DNA of 60,000 nt from Cristatella mucedo (taxonomy: Eukaryota > Bryozoa > Phylactolaemata > Cristatellidae), in the NCBI GenBank assembly GCA_009760855.2, contig WPIO01000032.1, forward strand, positions 3,419,001 through 3,479,000. Direction: 5' to 3'. A program made the translations under genes and the position numbers. Shown piece after piece: positions 1 through 10,669 of this stretch (its first letter is position 1; each line of letters begins with the position of its first letter). The notes beneath the pieces were generated by a model that saw nothing but the letters and a program-made list of their open reading frames with translations, was not told the origin of the DNA and searched no databases.

Positions 1-366
1 ATTTAGCTATGCTATACTAACAAATACAAAAGATCTATTAAGTAAGTTGCTAAGACATCAGATTCATCCTACTTCGGTCTGTTTGGTCTCATACCACTGG
101 TTTGAGTGCAATTATCAGGTGTTTCTAACTAGACAGTAGCAAAAGTAACAACTAAATCTAAAGAGAAAACAACGACTGAAACTACAGAGATGAGATACCA
201 CAGTATTGGACAGCAGTTTTAAAATGTCTGGTCGGCATGAGAAATCGAACCTGGGAGACAAAGCACCTAACGTTCTAGCACCTTGCCAAAAGAACTCATA
301 GAAGAGTATGATACTATGCAAACAGAATAGTTGCTTTGGAGCACACACGTTGGTAGGGGGACTAAC

Positions 367-469
367 CCGTAAAGAGCACATCTCGCCCTTCAAGCTGAGC
401 AGCAGCGTTGTCTACTTCCACAATCTTCATTCCAAGCTCGTTCCTTAAGGTTTGCCGAACCATGGAAGT
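367..469 (-). CDS. DDAH1: DDAH coding exon 2
   Basis: After a CAG acceptor at 472-470 the exon reads TSMVRQTLRNELGMKIVEV then DNAAAQLEGRDVLFTG. This aligns with the human segment ending NATLDGGDVLFTG. The exon is 103 bp and starts in phase 0, as the preceding exon demands. The usual GGD is GRD here. Confidence 0.82.
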
Positions 470-1437
470 CTGAAACGCGGATGGTGGGTGAGGGACTTTT
501 TTCATCACACCAATTCAAAGGCTAACGCTCGAGTCGACGACATTCAGACTGAATAACAAAACCCCTGCCAAATCGTTAACGAAAAATGCAGCAAACCTAG
601 ATTCGTAACACTACCCAGCAAAACCGCTAGGTCAGACAGGGGTAGTATGCAGACGAATAGCAGCTCACAAGATCAGACGAGGGCGCCAGGCTTGTCAATT
701 CAGTGCAACACCAGAGCAAAGTGGGCAGCAGCAGCATCGAGCAAAACTGCTGCTGCCAACTAGCTTGCCCATAAATGTCTGTCCACACCAAAGCATCAGC
801 CTGCATCAACTCCGTGGGTCAACGATGGTGACGAACCGAAGGTTGCACAGGCAGGCAGCAGCACAGGTAAAAAGCCGTCCAAGTCTTCTGAGAAACGAGA
901 GCTACTTCTGGGATATGCATCGCAAGAGACAGAAGGCCTTGCATAAGGCACAGGCCGTTGTAGTCACCTCGTCCATAGCAGCAGCAGTAGCCAACAAGGA
1001 ACAGTTGCCGGGCTCGGTCCCTTAGTCAAAGGAAGTACTGGCTCCCAGTCAAGCAAAGCATCGATTTCAAGGTTTTGCCATTCACTTTTAGGTCCCCTCA
1101 TTCTTTGGCTCCAGCCTACTTGTCAGATCTACTCCTTCACCAGGCTAAACATGGTAATCTAACTGTTTACCTACATCTCGTACAAATCTCAAATCCTTTG
1201 GAGATCTGTTTATTACAGCACTTTGTTGATCCCTGTGATTCGTCCTTTGCGTGCTTATGCGTGCTGCCACTTGCATGCTGCCACTTAGCATACTTGCATG
1301 CTGACCCTGTGCATGACACCTCTAACCATGTTACGTTTGTTTTCATTGAACATGCTACCACTAACCATTCGATCATGCTTCTTTTGCAGCAAATGTAAAG
1401 TGCTTAGAAAGAGTTCTCTGGGGGCGCTATGTCAAGT

Positions 1438-1478
<41 letters not shown>

Positions 1479-3531
1479 AGGAAGCCTGCTGGGCTTGTTT
1501 TGTGCACCATGCCGGCTGCATAAGGCCAATGCAGGGCCAGCACCCATCGACTGCACTGATATTTCGCTCGAGTTCTGCTTCATTGCATCTTATACAAAAA
1601 GGGGAGGGCAATGCTGATGTGAGCTTTCTCTTAGAGGCCAAGCGAAACTTGACATTCCTTCGCCACTTGCTGCTGCCGCTGCCCATACAAACTGACAACT
1701 GCTACTCAGCTCTTGGGCATACCCTGACAGGTGCCAAGCTGTAAACCACTTCCACCAACCAGCATGAGAACAGATCTAACTCCAGCAGCACCGATGTAAG
1801 TCGGGATGTTAAGTCAGTACCACCACCACCGCCACCACCGAACCATGTGTGGCCAAAAGGCAGATGCACAGCAGATGCACCGGTGAAGGGGTCGGGTGTG
1901 TGCACAAACAGTAGGTCATCTTACGGCTACTTGGGTGATCGCCGAATGCCACTCGATCGGTATGCAGCTGCAGCACAGTTGACACAGTATGCAGCTGATT
2001 GTACTCCTGGGTCAATATTTAGAGGGGCTCAGGGCTGAGGACATTTGCTTCCTTTTAGTAGCTGTGAAGTGAGCTAAAACGTGCACTGAACCGGAGGCCT
2101 AGAAAGAAATGTTATGTATGTTTGGTCGTATGACTGTCCACCAAACATTTGGCAATGCTTTATATGTAGCATCTGTCAAGTGCCTAGAGAGAGATTCAGT
2201 TTGCTGAATATGCTATACAAATGTATTATTATTATGAACGCTTTCTTTACAGCATATGTAAAGTGCCTAGAAAGAGATTCTTAAGTTCTCTGCTGGCGCT
2301 ATACAAATATATTATCTTATGTAGCACCACACGGTATGAGTAATTGTAATGTGGAAATCAATGCCTATCGTACAGCTTCCTTACACGGCATACTAAGATT
2401 AATTCCTGATTGTCTAATGACCTAATTAAATTCATGAGTAAAACCTACCGTACTGGAAAAAAGAAGTCTTATGAAATGAAGCTCGACACAAGGTACAACG
2501 CACAGAACAAAGCAACTGCTGATTGTCTCGCGATATGTATAACACCAGGGAAGCACACAAATTCAAACGGGCTTCAGAGGGAACCCACACTACGCACGAG
2601 AACACGTGCGCATGCATGTAGACCCAACACAATAGCATGGTGCTGTAGCTGCATTACAGAGCGTGTACATCCACCTGCCTGTTAGCAACCAGATGGTGCG
2701 GACCTGCTTACTCCCACGGTCTGAATCAAAACTGGCACCCGAGCACATATCTGATTGAGTGCCTCATTCACCTTTTACAAGCTGACAGGAAGCAGCGCAA
2801 AGCAAGCCCTGGAATTGTTTGTACTCCTGGCCGAAGCGGGGGGGGGGGGCAAGCATGCGTACGCGAGCCCCTAAGGCGAAAGGATTGTGCTACGAACGCT
2901 CATACGACCTACATTCAGGATTTTTGCACTTGTATGATTGGCCCTGCGGCGGCTGGCCTCTCCCCCAGCCACTGAGTCCTTTAAAATCAGCCAAACCCTT
3001 AACAAGTAGGTATATAGACAAGTCGCATACAAAAATTGAATATTCGACACTTGCATTAACCAGCGCAAGCGGCAGAATAGGACGGTCTTTTCTCGGTCCT
3101 ACAGAAGCGACTAGGAGCAGGTAAAACGAGATAACCTATGTTTAAGTCAGCTTCGAGTGTGTCTGTAGACACCCGACCCAGCTAACAATCCACCAGCGCC
3201 CTGAGGAGAGCCACCAGCAATGACCCAATTTACTACACTTCCGCCTTACCTCACCGAGCCTCAGCTGCGTAGCGGCCGGCTTGGTTATGAGTGCAGTACC
3301 ATTTATGACAACGGCCGTATCAGCTACGAACACGCCGTCGGGGTGCTTCTCGTCCGCCGGCAGCTCTAGGACATCGATACCCAGTCTCCGAAAGGTTTCA
3401 ATGTACTCCTCGTGCTGATTTCTGGCTAAACGTAAATCCACACCAGCTTGGCGATGGAGGGAGGCAAAGCTCTCCGGGATCTTTGACACGAGAGCGAAAT
3501 GATACCGGAATACTGGAGAGTCCGACGGCAT
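367..3531 (-). CDS. DDAH1: DDAH, dimethylarginine dimethylaminohydrolase, 5' part of gene (2 coding exons seen)
   Basis: DDAH is a cytosolic enzyme that hydrolyses asymmetric dimethylarginine to citrulline and dimethylamine, relieving inhibition of nitric oxide synthase. Two coding exons are visible on the minus strand, 3531-3250 (94 codons) and 469-367. They join in phase 0 with GT-AG borders, and the second ends in phase 1 before a GTTAGT donor. Together they encode about 128 residues, roughly the first 45% of the family's usual 285 residues. The remainder, including the catalytic His and Cys, must lie left of position 1. I found nothing matching it in 1-366. DDAH1 and DDAH2 cannot be told apart from this portion, so the symbol is family level. 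The intron holds a truncated LINE at 1031-1477 and two LINE tails near 2.2 kb. Confidence 0.85.
1031..1477 (+). mobile_element. 5'-truncated L2/CR1-like LINE, 3' end with (ATT)n tail
   Basis: It opens with the C-terminal part of the reverse-transcriptase ORF (YWLPVKQSIDFKV, LAPAYLSDLL). A 3' UTR rich in GCATGC words follows, then the recurring tail (AAGTGCTTAGAAAGAG, TTCTCTGGGGGCGCTA). It ends in (ATT)n at 1440-1477, where this family primes reverse transcription. Confidence 0.75.
2165..2320 (+). mobile_element. Two adjacent LINE/SINE 3' tails
   Basis: Two copies of the tail motif (AAGTGCCTAGAGAGAGATT; AAGTGCCTAGAAAGAGATT), each followed by a GCTATACAAAT and TATTAT run. They are solo 3' ends of very truncated insertions. 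Confidence 0.6.
3250..3531 (-). CDS. DDAH1: DDAH coding exon 1
   Basis: The start is the ATG at 3531-3529, which has A at -3 and opens MPSDSPVFRYHFALVSKIP. The frame stays open upstream to 3612, but the family begins close to this Met. Recognisable blocks are LVSKIPESFASLHRQ, GIDVLELPADEKHPDGVFV, ADTAVVINGTALITKPAA. The Asp residues of the PDxVFVxD segment, which contact substrate in known DDAH structures, are kept. The Glu usually preceding the second Asp is Ala. The exon ends GGTGAG at 3250 before GTAAGG. Confidence 0.88.
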
Positions 3532-3559
3532 TATCGAAAGACTCGCTCCAAGTACAGAA

Positions 3560-3990
3560 AGAACCGATGAAGTAACGGGTAGGTGCGCAACCGGCCAACA
3601 CTCAGAATACAAATGACTGACGTAAGGTTTTCCGGTTCTCGTCCTCCAGCGAATGACCGAGCTGCGGGCTGCTACATTCGCCAGGTGGCGCCACTTACGG
3701 CGACCTAGCGCCCCCCCCCCCCCATCGCGCTGCCGCCCGTCGCAGTATTAGCCACCCTCCCACACTTCCTGCCGAAGGGTGCCGGCGAAGTAAGCTTCGG
3801 TCTGCCTGTGAACGCTCCGTTACTGACGCGAGTGTCCAATCTTGTATCCTGTTTTGAGTCTATACACGGTGACTAGCTCGTGCCACTTGACTGCGCATCC
3901 GCTAAGCGGTGAAACGACGCGCGGTCTTCACCTGGGGTAGGGTACGGACCAACTAGGACAGCCGCCGACCGACCCGGCGCTGTTACTAAG
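3560..3990 (-). promoter_or_regulatory. CpG-rich 5' flank of DDAH, probable promoter
   Basis: This stretch is richer in CG dinucleotides than its surroundings and lies just upstream of the DDAH start. It includes a 13-base C run at 3711-3723. No TATA box is evident. The promoter role is inferred from position and composition only. Confidence 0.35.
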
Positions 3991-5060
3991 ACATCGTCTC
4001 TAGACGCATACTCATGGGACATCCCAAGCGTGCGGCTGGACTATAAGACTTTACTCTTCTAACTGGTGATGCTGTAGTGCGACCATCACGATGTGCTCGG
4101 AGTTTATGAGTCCTCTTTTATAGCTGCTCAAAGTTTGAAAGACTCATTGAGTTAGCTGCCTCCACAGCTAGCCATCTCGTTTGATCCCTGCCTAAGATTG
4201 GGGACTATCTGCCACAGTGGCTTGCTAATAATCCAACTAGCTCCACGGTTCTGTTCAGGCTGGACTATTACAAATTAGTTCTGGCCTGGGCTACCGAAAA
4301 ATTTATTTAGCCTCGGCAGCTGGTGACGAGTATAGCTTCACATTCTTTCTTAGTCCAGCAATAAACTTAGGGTGTCCTCTAAGCGGCAGTTCCATTTTAT
4401 TATAGTTTGGCTTAAGCTGACGCCGTTGGTCACGATATCCTACTTGAACGACTGAGAACAACAATCGGTCTGGCAGACGAGGCACTGGCGTGGTTTAAAT
4501 CGTACTTGTCTGATCGTATTCAATCAGTGTCGTTTGGGGCTGAGGTCTTATCTACCCGACCATTCACCCGTGGAGTCCTTCAAGGGTCCGCCCTCAGTCC
4601 TTTGCTGTTCTCCATTTATGCTCAACCTCTGGGAAAGTGACTCCCGCCCATGGAATAAGCTATCACTTATATGCCGACGATACTCAGCTGTATTTGTCAT
4701 TTAAATCGTCGGAGTCTGCTGCAACGACTGGTAAACTGAATGCTTGTCTTGCAGAAATCGATCCTGGTGATCGATGTTGGCAAATTTCCTTTACTAAACG
4801 ACCATAAAACGGAACTGCTGCTCATAGGACACCCCTGGACTAGAACGCTTTGCTCTTCTAATAGGTGATACGGTTGAGCGACCAACACAATGCGCTCGGA
4901 ATTTAGGTTGTCTTCCACATCTGCCTAAATTTTGAAAGTTTCGTTAAGAAGACTGCTTGCAAAGCTAGCCATCACGTCCGATCCCTAATAAGATTAGGAG
5001 CTGTCTTCCACGATGGCTTGCAAAGAATTTTACTAGCTCCTTGCTGCACCCTTGGATTTC
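3990..5060 (+). mobile_element. Rearranged LINE reverse-transcriptase remnant
   Basis: The frame is broken but shows [30 protein letters not shown] and YADDTQLYLSFKSSES, the finger-palm region and the YADD catalytic box of an L2/CR1-type reverse transcriptase. Pieces at 3990-4295 and 4858-5050 both represent sequence downstream of the catalytic box. A piece at 4325-4410 is in inverse orientation, so the copy is scrambled. Confidence 0.65.
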
Positions 5061-7080
5061 ATGCAAATAAATCTGATATTCCATATATGTGATACTGTCG
5101 CTGTCTAGCTATTTTTGAATAATCTCTGAGAATGACTCGCTGACTAGATTTCCGACAATATGCTTGACTCAAGAGTTCACCTGGGCTCAGCAAATGTCCT
5201 AGATCATACAATTTGACGGTTTCTGTAAGTTCTAGCAGTCAATAAAGTCCTCGCTGGCTCTGCGTTCGTCTTACTACCGTTTACCAATTGTAGCTGTCTC
5301 TAAAGTATTGTTTACATATTTGTAGGGCCTGTCTTCACGTAATCTGGAGTTAGAGAATGCTCTAACTCGCAGTCATCACCAGTTTTGACTTTGTCAGAGC
5401 TTTTTGACAAAGTGCTATAGCGAAAACATTTCGTTGAAGTATTTGGAAGCCTTTTGACTTTTCATATTTCCTAATCGCAGTGTGTTAGTGTTGTCAACTA
5501 TCCTTCCAGGGAAATTTCAGGAGCCCTTGGAGGCTTTCTGCCCCATAAGCTCGGTGGTGAGCTCTTCTCGGAAGGCATCGCCCGCTACGAGTTGCTATCT
5601 CTAGCGAGATCGAGGGCCGACTCCGTTCGACGAATTTCTGGCTACTCCGCTGGGTCCTCTGAAGCATAAGTAGTCGTCTAAATACGGCGGGATACTTTTG
5701 AGTAACTGGAGGGCACTTTAAGACCAAACTCTGGCTTTTTCTTGATTAATTAGTACCAAACTTTAGTTAGACTAACCCTGCACGTCAGTTGGCTGTCGTG
5801 CTGCACCGATTGACCTTATTGCATGCTTATTGCTGGCTACGCAGCACTGGATGACCCTGACCAGCAGGATGTAATTTTCGAGCAACAGACTACTGCTGAT
5901 TGGCTGAACGCTAAGCATCTCTGGATCAATCAATCTCTCCACATAGCATTAGACCTTATTTGCACAAGTAAAGTTAAAACTGGAGAAGCTGGTGCAGCAT
6001 GAGTTGCGAGTGGATTGCAAATAGACTTAACAAAGTACAAAAAATTCTAGGTGCTTAGCCAATCGCAGACAGTAACCCACTGGCGAAGGCCCGGCCGACG
6101 ATAGCCATAAAGTTTCACAACCCCACGTGCAACCGCAAAAATGTGTTTACGTGTAGCTAAACACATCCTAGGAATCCTATAAGCTAATAGATCTTGCAAG
6201 CAGCTGCACAAGCTCGAAGCACTGACCTCGCCGAGAAATCTCCTCGGACGTTCGCACGGTTCGCCAATTATTCTTTCGAAATGGACGCTGGCATTACAGA
6301 AAATTCAAACCCATTCGGCATACATTAAAATCATGCTGCTTTTTAAGCGTCGGTGCGATCTTTTCTTATCAAAGCGCTATCTACGAAATTGGCTCCTTGA
6401 GAGGCTCAGTGACAGTGCACGCGGTCGGTCTTTACCTTATCGCTCAATGAATGGGCAAAAGACTGCTGCCGGTATGACAGTCAAGCTCGTGGTCAGGGAG
6501 ACATCGGGGAGCTGCCGAGCTGTAGCCCGTTATATGCCGGGCAGCAATCCCCCTTTGGTGACGCGCCGATCACTTTGAAACGCCGGTTAGGACACGGTAA
6601 AAGTTTTGACCTCCCCGTAAAAAGGTTCAGCCTCCTTAATGGACTCATGGCTAAGCCCATCCGTGAGGTTACCTACAGCTTACAAAATAGCTCTCACCTT
6701 CTCACTCTTTCACTGCCAATGCGAAGTTTCGCCGCATTAGTGTTTCAAAACCTTCCACGACCACACCGCTATTGTATCGCTAAGTCGCCCTATAAACTAA
6801 ATAAAATGGTGACGATTATATTCAATAAATGTTGAGACTTTTAAATTAGACTATATTGCATAACTGCAGCGGAATACGACTCATACAGCTACTACTAGTG
6901 TCGGCCTGGTGTTTATCAGCTGAGCTGCCCAGCTAACATTCCAATTTTTAGAACGCCGACCGCAGGGATCAGATGCCGAGCCCTGCATTCAGGTGCTGCT
7001 GCCTTTCGCTAGCTGTCAGCTCGGCCGATTGATTACGGGTTAAAATTACCGTGCGGGTCGTATGACCCATTACCGAGAGC
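5061..7080. other. Stretch without recognised genes
   Basis: Unique-looking sequence. Short open frames at 6333-6835 show no recognisable domain, biased codon use or splice context. I see nothing I can name here. Confidence 0.4.
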
Positions 7081-7108
7081 TCCACTTTCTGCCAGTCTGC
7101 CATCCTGT

Positions 7109-7142
<34 letters not shown>

Positions 7143-7172
7143 TCTCTCTCTCGCTCTCTCTCGCTCTCTGTC

Positions 7173-7263
<91 letters not shown>

Positions 7264-7290
7264 CTCTCTCTCTCTTTCACTCTCTCTCTC
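7109..7290. repeat. (TC)n microsatellite
   Basis: About 180 bases of TC dinucleotides with a few G or A interruptions. Confidence 0.97.
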
Positions 7291-7599
7291 CCATCCTATA
7301 CTTTTGAGCTACCCACCGTCGCCATGCGTGTGCTCGGGGCCTTCATTTTTTGAGTTCTCTTTGTACTAAGTGGCTAACCTAATTAAGCCTACTAAAACGA
7401 GCTGTCTCCGAATGATTTTGTACCTTAACCTCTCTGGCCTTCATTGGCGGACAATCTTAGTCCAGCCATATTTCAGGTTGTTAATGGTTCTCTGGATAAA
7501 AAGCTTGTTCCAAAGCAATCCGATCAATATTTGAAAAGCCTGAACTAAATTCTGAGGGTCATAGAAAAAAATTACCCAGTCTCTTTTTTACCTCTCTCG

Positions 7600-8385
7600 T
7601 TCAAGACTCTCGAAAATATTTTCGCTGAGCAGCTTATAGGGCACATTGAGAAGAAGGAACTGTCCGAAAAGCTTTAGTCCGGATTCAAGCGAAACCACTC
7701 CTCTGAATCTGCTTTCCTTCTTGTGACCAACGAAATCCTACGCAACAAAGATGGTGGTAATGTTGCTGCTCTGGCCCTACTAGATCTATCAGCTCTGTTT
7801 GACACTTCGATCACAACATCCTACTTGTACGATTGAGTTACACGATTGGCCTGACAAATGAGGCCGTTGTTTAAATCTTACGCATCCGCTCGTGTTAAAT
7901 ACGTGCGGTCGCGTTTCATTCAGAGCCAAGTCACATATGGAGTTCCACAGGGGTCCACTCTCAGTCCTTTGCTCTTTTCGATTTATACTTGGCCTCTGGG
8001 AAAAGTTATTCGGGCCCATGGGATGCGTTGTCACGTCTATGCTGACGATACTCAGCTGTATTTGTCATTTAAACCGTCGGAATCCGGTGCAGCCACTAAT
8101 AAACTGAATGCTTGCCTTGCAGACATTCAATCCTAGAGGTCGGCCAATTTCCTTAAACTAAGCAATGAAAACACCGTACTTCTACTCGTCGAAAATCCGG
8201 AACACGCGGCTGGACTAGGTAGCAGACTATGCTCTTCTAATTGGTGATCTTGTAGTGCGACTTTGATCATGTGCTCAGAATGTAGGCGTTCTTTTTATGA
8301 CTGCTTAAAGTTTTAAAGCTTCATTAAGAAGACAACTAGCTCCTTGGCTGAGTCTAGGCTGGACTGTTACAAATCCTGCTAAGGC
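7600..8385 (+). mobile_element. LINE reverse-transcriptase remnant
   Basis: It reads LEKIFAEQLIGHIEKKELSE, then VAALALLDLSALFDT, then [19 protein letters not shown] and HVYADDTQLYLSFKPSES. These are the fingers, palm and catalytic YADD of an L2/CR1-like element. Stops and frameshifts (for example before SGFKRN and around 7830) show it is dead. Confidence 0.8.
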
Positions 8386-8886
8386 TGGGCTAACGAAAGC
8401 AGCCACGAAGCCTCAGCAGCTTGCGACGATGTGGCTGCATGGCTGCATTCCACAAATGCCAGAGGCTCAGCCACGTGTCTCCTTTGAAGGAGTTGTGATG
8501 TCTCCAGATCAATCAACGGATACAGAGTGAAATTCTTTCTCTGACCAACGCGGCTCACCCATAGCTGGGGAAACAGCCACACCAGTTTCAGCCTCGTCTC
8601 GTCGCGCTCATTTGTTCTCTACGGGCGATAAATCAGCTGTTCGTGTCTACGCTTAGAGGGCGCTGGCGGCAGAAGCTTTGGCGCTGCAGGTCGCAGGCAG
8701 TAGAGCTCACTCCCAAAATTCTTAAGCCCGCCCCGGCGCACCCAGTACCGCAGACATGGTATATGCCATGCCGGCCGCCCAACGACACAGACACACGCTC
8801 TCCCGCGTTACTGCTTGTCTGTCTGTTCCTCATTAAAACTTGCTACTTGAAAATGTGCATTTCTTAGCGGTATTTCGCGTGCCTCT

Positions 8887-8970
8887 TTTGCAGCTGTGTA
8901 ACGTGCCTAGAAAGAGATTTAAGTTCTCTGAGCACGTTTTGCAAAAGTATTACTATTATTGTTATTACGA
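8887..8970 (+). mobile_element. LINE/SINE 3' tail
   Basis: The shared tail motif (CGTGCCTAGAAAGAGATTT, AAGTTCTCTGAGCACG) is followed by TATTACTATTATTG. Confidence 0.6.
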
Positions 8971-9418
8971 GGACTACCGACCCGAGCGCATAATCCCGGC
9001 TCTGGCTGACATGCGGGCACCATTAACTCGCGAGTAAGAAAGCAAGCTAAAGCCTGGCCGCAGTAGAGAACTCATTCGCCTGGAGCATGGTTTCACACTT
9101 AAACGGCACGTAATATCGTCAGCGTGATGCTGCCCAGCCGCAGCGCCATTTCCGAAAGTCCCGCGTTCTTGAAAGTTTGTAGCGCAGATAACATCCCGGA
9201 ACGCACGCCATCGATAACCGACAGCTGGCTTTACAGTAGTACCGCGGCTTTGGAGCAGTTTGTTTTAAACCCAGTGTAAAATAGCGAGCTAACGCCACAC
9301 CAGCGTAATGCTTCTTCGTAGGGGGGGGGGCGGCTCTGCAGACTGTAAAAATAGTGCGTTAATCTCGCAACTCAATGCCATCGTGCACCGAGCAATAGGT
9401 GACTAGGAATTAGCACTC

Positions 9419-9426
<8 letters not shown>

Positions 9427-9493
<67 letters not shown>
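9427..9493. repeat. (TC)n microsatellite
   Basis: An almost pure TC run ending in CACTCACTCACT. Confidence 0.95.
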
Positions 9494-9495
<2 letters not shown>

Positions 9496-9689
9496 CACTC
9501 ACTCACTCTTACTATCCCCTTAAGTTTTTTCTATTTATTCTTTTTCAGAAAATGTAAAGATCCAGGCCGCACGGCCCCGACGCGCTCTCCGAGAGATAAA
9601 TTGGCGAGGCACTTCGCACAAATTTAGCAGCTGAAATATTGCCGCGGCTCATAATTCTAACACTAAACGAACCTCTTCGGCACGCCGTC

Positions 9690-9867
9690 TGCACAAAATA
9701 TCTTTCATTTATATAGCGCCTTAAGAGAACTTAACATCTATCCTGTCGGTTTACGTAATATTCCGGTTCCAGCCACGGGTTTTTTTTAGTTCAAGGCGTG
9801 CACTTTACCCCTGGGTCAAGCCAGGGTCAACCTCATCAGCCAGCTCGACATCTCGAGCTGGCTGATG
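9690..9867 (-). mobile_element. SINE-like element with LINE-type 3' tail and 15-bp hairpin
   Basis: Read on the minus strand it ends with TAAGTTCTCTTAAGGCGCTA and TATAAATGAAAG, the tail shared by LINEs here. Its distal part holds a perfect 15-bp inverted repeat (9834-9848 and 9853-9867) with loop CATC. The tRNA-like head is not clear. Confidence 0.4.
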
Positions 9868-10145
9868 ATGCAAGTCAGTTAAGTACTTAAGAAAATTCAA
9901 CTTTTATCCCATGTCTCTATGCAACCACAATTTAATTAAGATACGATTACGCAAGACGAGCGCCGACTAGCGTTAACCGTCGGCATTCCTAGAGGCTCTC
10001 GGACACAGGTCTGAGAATACAGGTCGGAGACGGTCCGCCCACCCTATAGCACTCTCTCGTTGACGATCCTCTGTCATCTGTCATCTCGCGTATACCCGGC
10101 GGGACTCGGTGACCACGCCCTCATGCGTTTCGCGGGTGCACGGTC

Positions 10146-10152
10146 TATAAAA
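10146..10152 (+). promoter_or_regulatory. TATA-like box upstream of MRPS2
   Basis: TATAAAA lies in a GC-rich stretch (10040-10230) about 475 bases before the MRPS2 start codon. The distance would need a long 5' UTR or another leader exon, so the link to MRPS2 is tentative. Confidence 0.25.
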
Positions 10153-10623
10153 TGCCGACATTAAATTCAGTGGCCTCTCGGCGTGCGGCTAGCGCGGACA
10201 CATAACGACTTGAGCTGCTGCGAGGGATTTCTCACCTATCAATCCTAACTTCTCCTACAAGCTGAAGAAGTTGTCAGCATTCGCTATTGTAGCTACACGA
10301 GAGAGCACTTGGCATCCGCAGAACTTACAAGTGTACCTTGCAAGATAGGGGGCTAAATAAACGATGCCGGAAGTCTCAGATTTTGTTGAGACGATAATTG
10401 AGAGAACCTCCAGAGCATGCACGCTACCTTGAGCGCACATTACCGGATACTCAAGCGGGTCCGACATTGGGACAGCCTCTCTTTGGAACCACCACACCAA
10501 TCGGCACACCGCTTATGAATTTAGACTTAATATATTAATTTGCATAAGAAAATGATTCTCACGTTAGTACGAACTCTAGAAGCACCTTCTTTCTGCTGAT
10601 ACCCACTTCACGACCGTTCTGAC

Positions 10624-10669
10624 ATGGCTGCCCCCAGGGCCACCTTGACGAGTCGTGCAGTATTCGGAG
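10624..10669 (+). CDS. MRPS2: MRPS2 coding exon 1 (mitochondrial presequence)
   Basis: The ATG at 10624 lies in the context GAC ATG G. Fifteen codons plus one base follow, ending at a GTAGGT donor. The split Gly codon is completed exactly by exon 2. The exon is too short for an ORF search and was found by matching phase and targeting-peptide character. Confidence 0.75.

Noticed and set aside
6969-7307. Arg/Glu or Leu/Ser repeat frames
   Set aside because: Translation of the (TC)n microsatellite.
10255-10509. 84-codon minus-strand frame opposite the MRPS2 start, with a plausible ATG at 10467
   Set aside because: Could be a divergent first exon, but there is no family match and no joined second exon; not supported enough to call.
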